Shown: positions 62,590 to 64,000 of the stretch, in pieces
How positions within the stretch are numbered: position 1 is the first letter of the stretch
Layout: every line of letters starts with the position of its first letter
NCBI RefSeq assembly: GCF_040687965.1
Contig: NZ_CP156084.1
Span: forward strand, 3,596,501 to 3,660,500
Reading direction: 5' to 3'
Length of the DNA: 64,000 nucleotides
From: Methylocystis echinoides
GTDB lineage: Bacteria; Pseudomonadota; Alphaproteobacteria; Rhizobiales; Beijerinckiaceae
The notes under the pieces: generated by a model
Database searches by the model: none
Seen by the model: the letters and a program-made list of their open reading frames with translations, nothing else
What the model was told of the DNA's origin: nothing
Made by a program: the position numbers and the translations under genes

Positions 62590-64000
62590 TCAAGCCGGGC
62601 GCTGTTTTGCGCGCGTGGTCGGAGCCGCTTGGGCGGGATCGTCCGGCCAGAGGTGGCGCGGATAGCGTCCTTTCATTTCCTTCTTCACGTCGCGCCAGGA
62701 GCCGGCCCAGAAGCTCGGCAGATCGCGGGTCGTCTGAATCGGCCGATGCGCCGGCGAGAGCAGTTCGAGGGTGAGCGGCGCGCGGCCGCGCGCGAGCGTG
62801 GGATGCTGCGCGAGGCCGTAGAGCTCCTGCACGCGCACAGAGAGCAGCGGGCCGTTGGGCGCGGCGTAATCGAGCGCGTGGCGCGCGCCCGCGGGCGTTT
62901 CGAAATGCGCGGGCGCTTCGGCGTCCAGGCGACGCATCATCTCGTATGGCAGCAACGCGGCCAGCGCCGCGTCGAGGTCGCCCGGCGTAATGTCGGCGAG
63001 CCCCCCGCGGCCCATGATAAAGGGCGCAAGCCAGTCCTCGGCGCATGACGCCAGCGCCAGATCGGAAAGGTCCGGCCATTCCGCGCCCTCCGCCCGGCGC
63101 AGAAACGCTACGCGGTCGCGCAGCTGCGCCTGGCCCTTCGTCCACGGCAGGCGCGAGATTGCGAGCTGCGCAATCCCGCGCGCCAGCGCCCGGGCGCCAT
63201 CCTCGTTCGGCTCCACGGGAAGGTTCTGTTCGCTCAAGCGAATGGCGCCGAGCCGGCGGAAGCGGCGGCGCCGGAGGCTGGCGCTCGCGGCTTCGAAGAC
63301 CGTCTCGTCTCGAAACTCAATTGTCCCCGCGCCGATCTTCTCCACCTCCTCCGCATCGAGCGCACAGGCGGCGAGGATGCGCGCCTGCGCGGCGCGGCCG
63401 GTGAGTTCCGCAATGGCGAGAAAAGGCGCGCGCGACAGCGGGTCCTCGACCGGAAGGCTCGCGGCGCGGCCATTGGCCATGAGGAAGTCGCCTTTATTGC
63501 CGCGCGATTTGGCGATGCGGTCGGGAAAAGCGAGGGCGATGAGCGCGCCTTCGGAGAGCCCCCGCCCCGGCCCTCCCGCGCCGACCGCTGGAGTTTGCGG
63601 CGGGGGCAGAGCCGCTTTGGCCAGACGCGCCCAGTTCGCCGCAAGTCGTCTTGCCTCCCGCGCCCGTTTGGACCCATCTCTCTGCATCCGCTCTAGGCGG
63701 TGCGATAGATCGGCGTCTGCGCCCCCGAGGCCCCGCTCCGAGAGCAGAATCGCCAGTTCCGCCGCCCGCTCGGCCTCGCCATGCCGCGCCGCGTCCAGGA
63801 TCATGCGGGCGAGGCGCGGCGGCAGCGGCAGGGCGCGCAACGCCTTGCCTTCGTCGGTGAGCCGCCCCTCCGCGTCGAGCGCGCCGAGGTCGCGGTCGAG
63901 CGCGACGGCCTCTTTCCACGCCGGCGCCGGCGGTGGGTCGAGCCATGCGAGCTGGCCCGGATCGCTCACCCCCCAGGCCGCGAGATCAAGCGCCAGACCC
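62590..64000 (-). CDS. hrpB: ATP-dependent helicase HrpB, C-terminal part (runs off window)
   Basis: About 470 residues visible; the N-terminal DEAH motor lies beyond the window, and the frame is open to the end. Visible: the helicase-associated HA2 region (LDPPPAPAWKEAVALDRDLGALDAEGRLTDEG) and the HrpB C-terminal domain with FEAASASLRRRRFRRLGAIRLSEQ and HPTLARGRAPLTLELLSPAHRPIQTTRDLPSFWAGSW followed by KEMKGRYPRHLWPDDP, the diagnostic HrpB end. Confidence 0.93.
   Translation of the reverse strand, partial: GLALDLAAWGVSDPGQLAWLDPPPAPAWKEAVALDRDLGALDAEGRLTDEGKALRALPLPPRLARMILDAARHGEAERAAELAILLSERGLGGADADLSHRLERMQRDGSKRAREARRLAANWARLAKAALPPPQTPAVGAGGPGRGLSEGALIALAFPDRIAKSRGNKGDFLMANGRAASLPVEDPLSRAPFLAIAELTGRAAQARILAACALDAEEVEKIGAGTIEFRDETVFEAASASLRRRRFRRLGAIRLSEQNLPVEPNEDGARALARGIAQLAISRLPWTKGQAQLRDRVAFLRRAEGAEWPDLSDLALASCAEDWLAPFIMGRGGLADITPGDLDAALAALLPYEMMRRLDAEAPAHFETPAGARHALDYAAPNGPLLSVRVQELYGLAQHPTLARGRAPLTLELLSPAHRPIQTTRDLPSFWAGSWRDVKKEMKGRYPRHLWPDDPAQAAPTTRAKQRPA

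Overview
The window is high-GC chromosomal DNA of an alphaproteobacterium, most likely order Hyphomicrobiales (Rhizobiales). Supporting signs are lysC next to ubiG, an IalB-like protein, Omp25-type barrel sequence, a GAAC-N7-GAAC LexA box in front of ssb, a Caulobacter-type cpa/tad pilus cluster, and GC-rich palindromic intergenic repeats. Placement near the Methylocystaceae/Beijerinckiaceae is only a guess.

1-20304 is mostly housekeeping: cysK, pyrB, and the NAD de novo genes nadA, a DUF4202 gene, nadB and nadC, preceded by two matching operator-like dyads. Next come a YdjC/HpnK deacetylase and a glycosyltransferase, a PepSY protein, a low-GC gene with an HEPN-like R-x4-H motif, tRNA-Arg, murJ, two paralogous small unknown genes and lysC. 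A tandem pair of TIR-domain genes (the first frameshifted) lies between lysC and ubiG. Then follow an IalB-like protein, a 55-residue membrane protein, tRNA-Gly, ispE, rlmB and tRNA-Thr.

20305-34296 is a 14-kb integrated element bounded by 16-bp direct repeats that match the 3' end of tRNA-Thr. It carries a tyrosine integrase at the right end, an AlpA-like regulator heading a cascade of overlapping tiny genes, a RepA-like ATPase, a dense TGTCCGGA-repeat block, a two-domain KaiC-like ATPase, a small-terminase-like gene and an internal-virion-like gene, with no capsid, portal or tail genes. This resembles a phage-inducible chromosomal island (satellite). Cargo includes an orphan Wza-type export lipoprotein.

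34297-49529 is chromosomal again: a frameshifted relative of two element membrane proteins; modA followed by a protein that looks like two fused outer-membrane barrels, divergent from an HTH/periplasmic-binding-like regulator; an SRPBCC-histidine kinase fusion whose phospho-acceptor His is Leu; a sterol-desaturase-family enzyme; SOS-boxed ssb; opgD-like glucan gene; two glycosyltransferases; dusA and cobS.

49575-60721 is a near-complete Flp/Tad pilus locus. On the minus strand it runs flp, cpaA, cpaB, cpaC, cpaD, cpaE, tadA, tadB (frameshifted near its start), tadC; on the plus strand it has a secretin-N-domain protein and two TadE-like pseudopilins. A phosphomanno/phosphoglucomutase and the C-terminal part of HrpB helicase close the window.

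Three genes (TIR1, the small membrane pseudogene, tadB) each differ from an intact frame by one base, so either recent mutation or assembly indels should be kept in mind.
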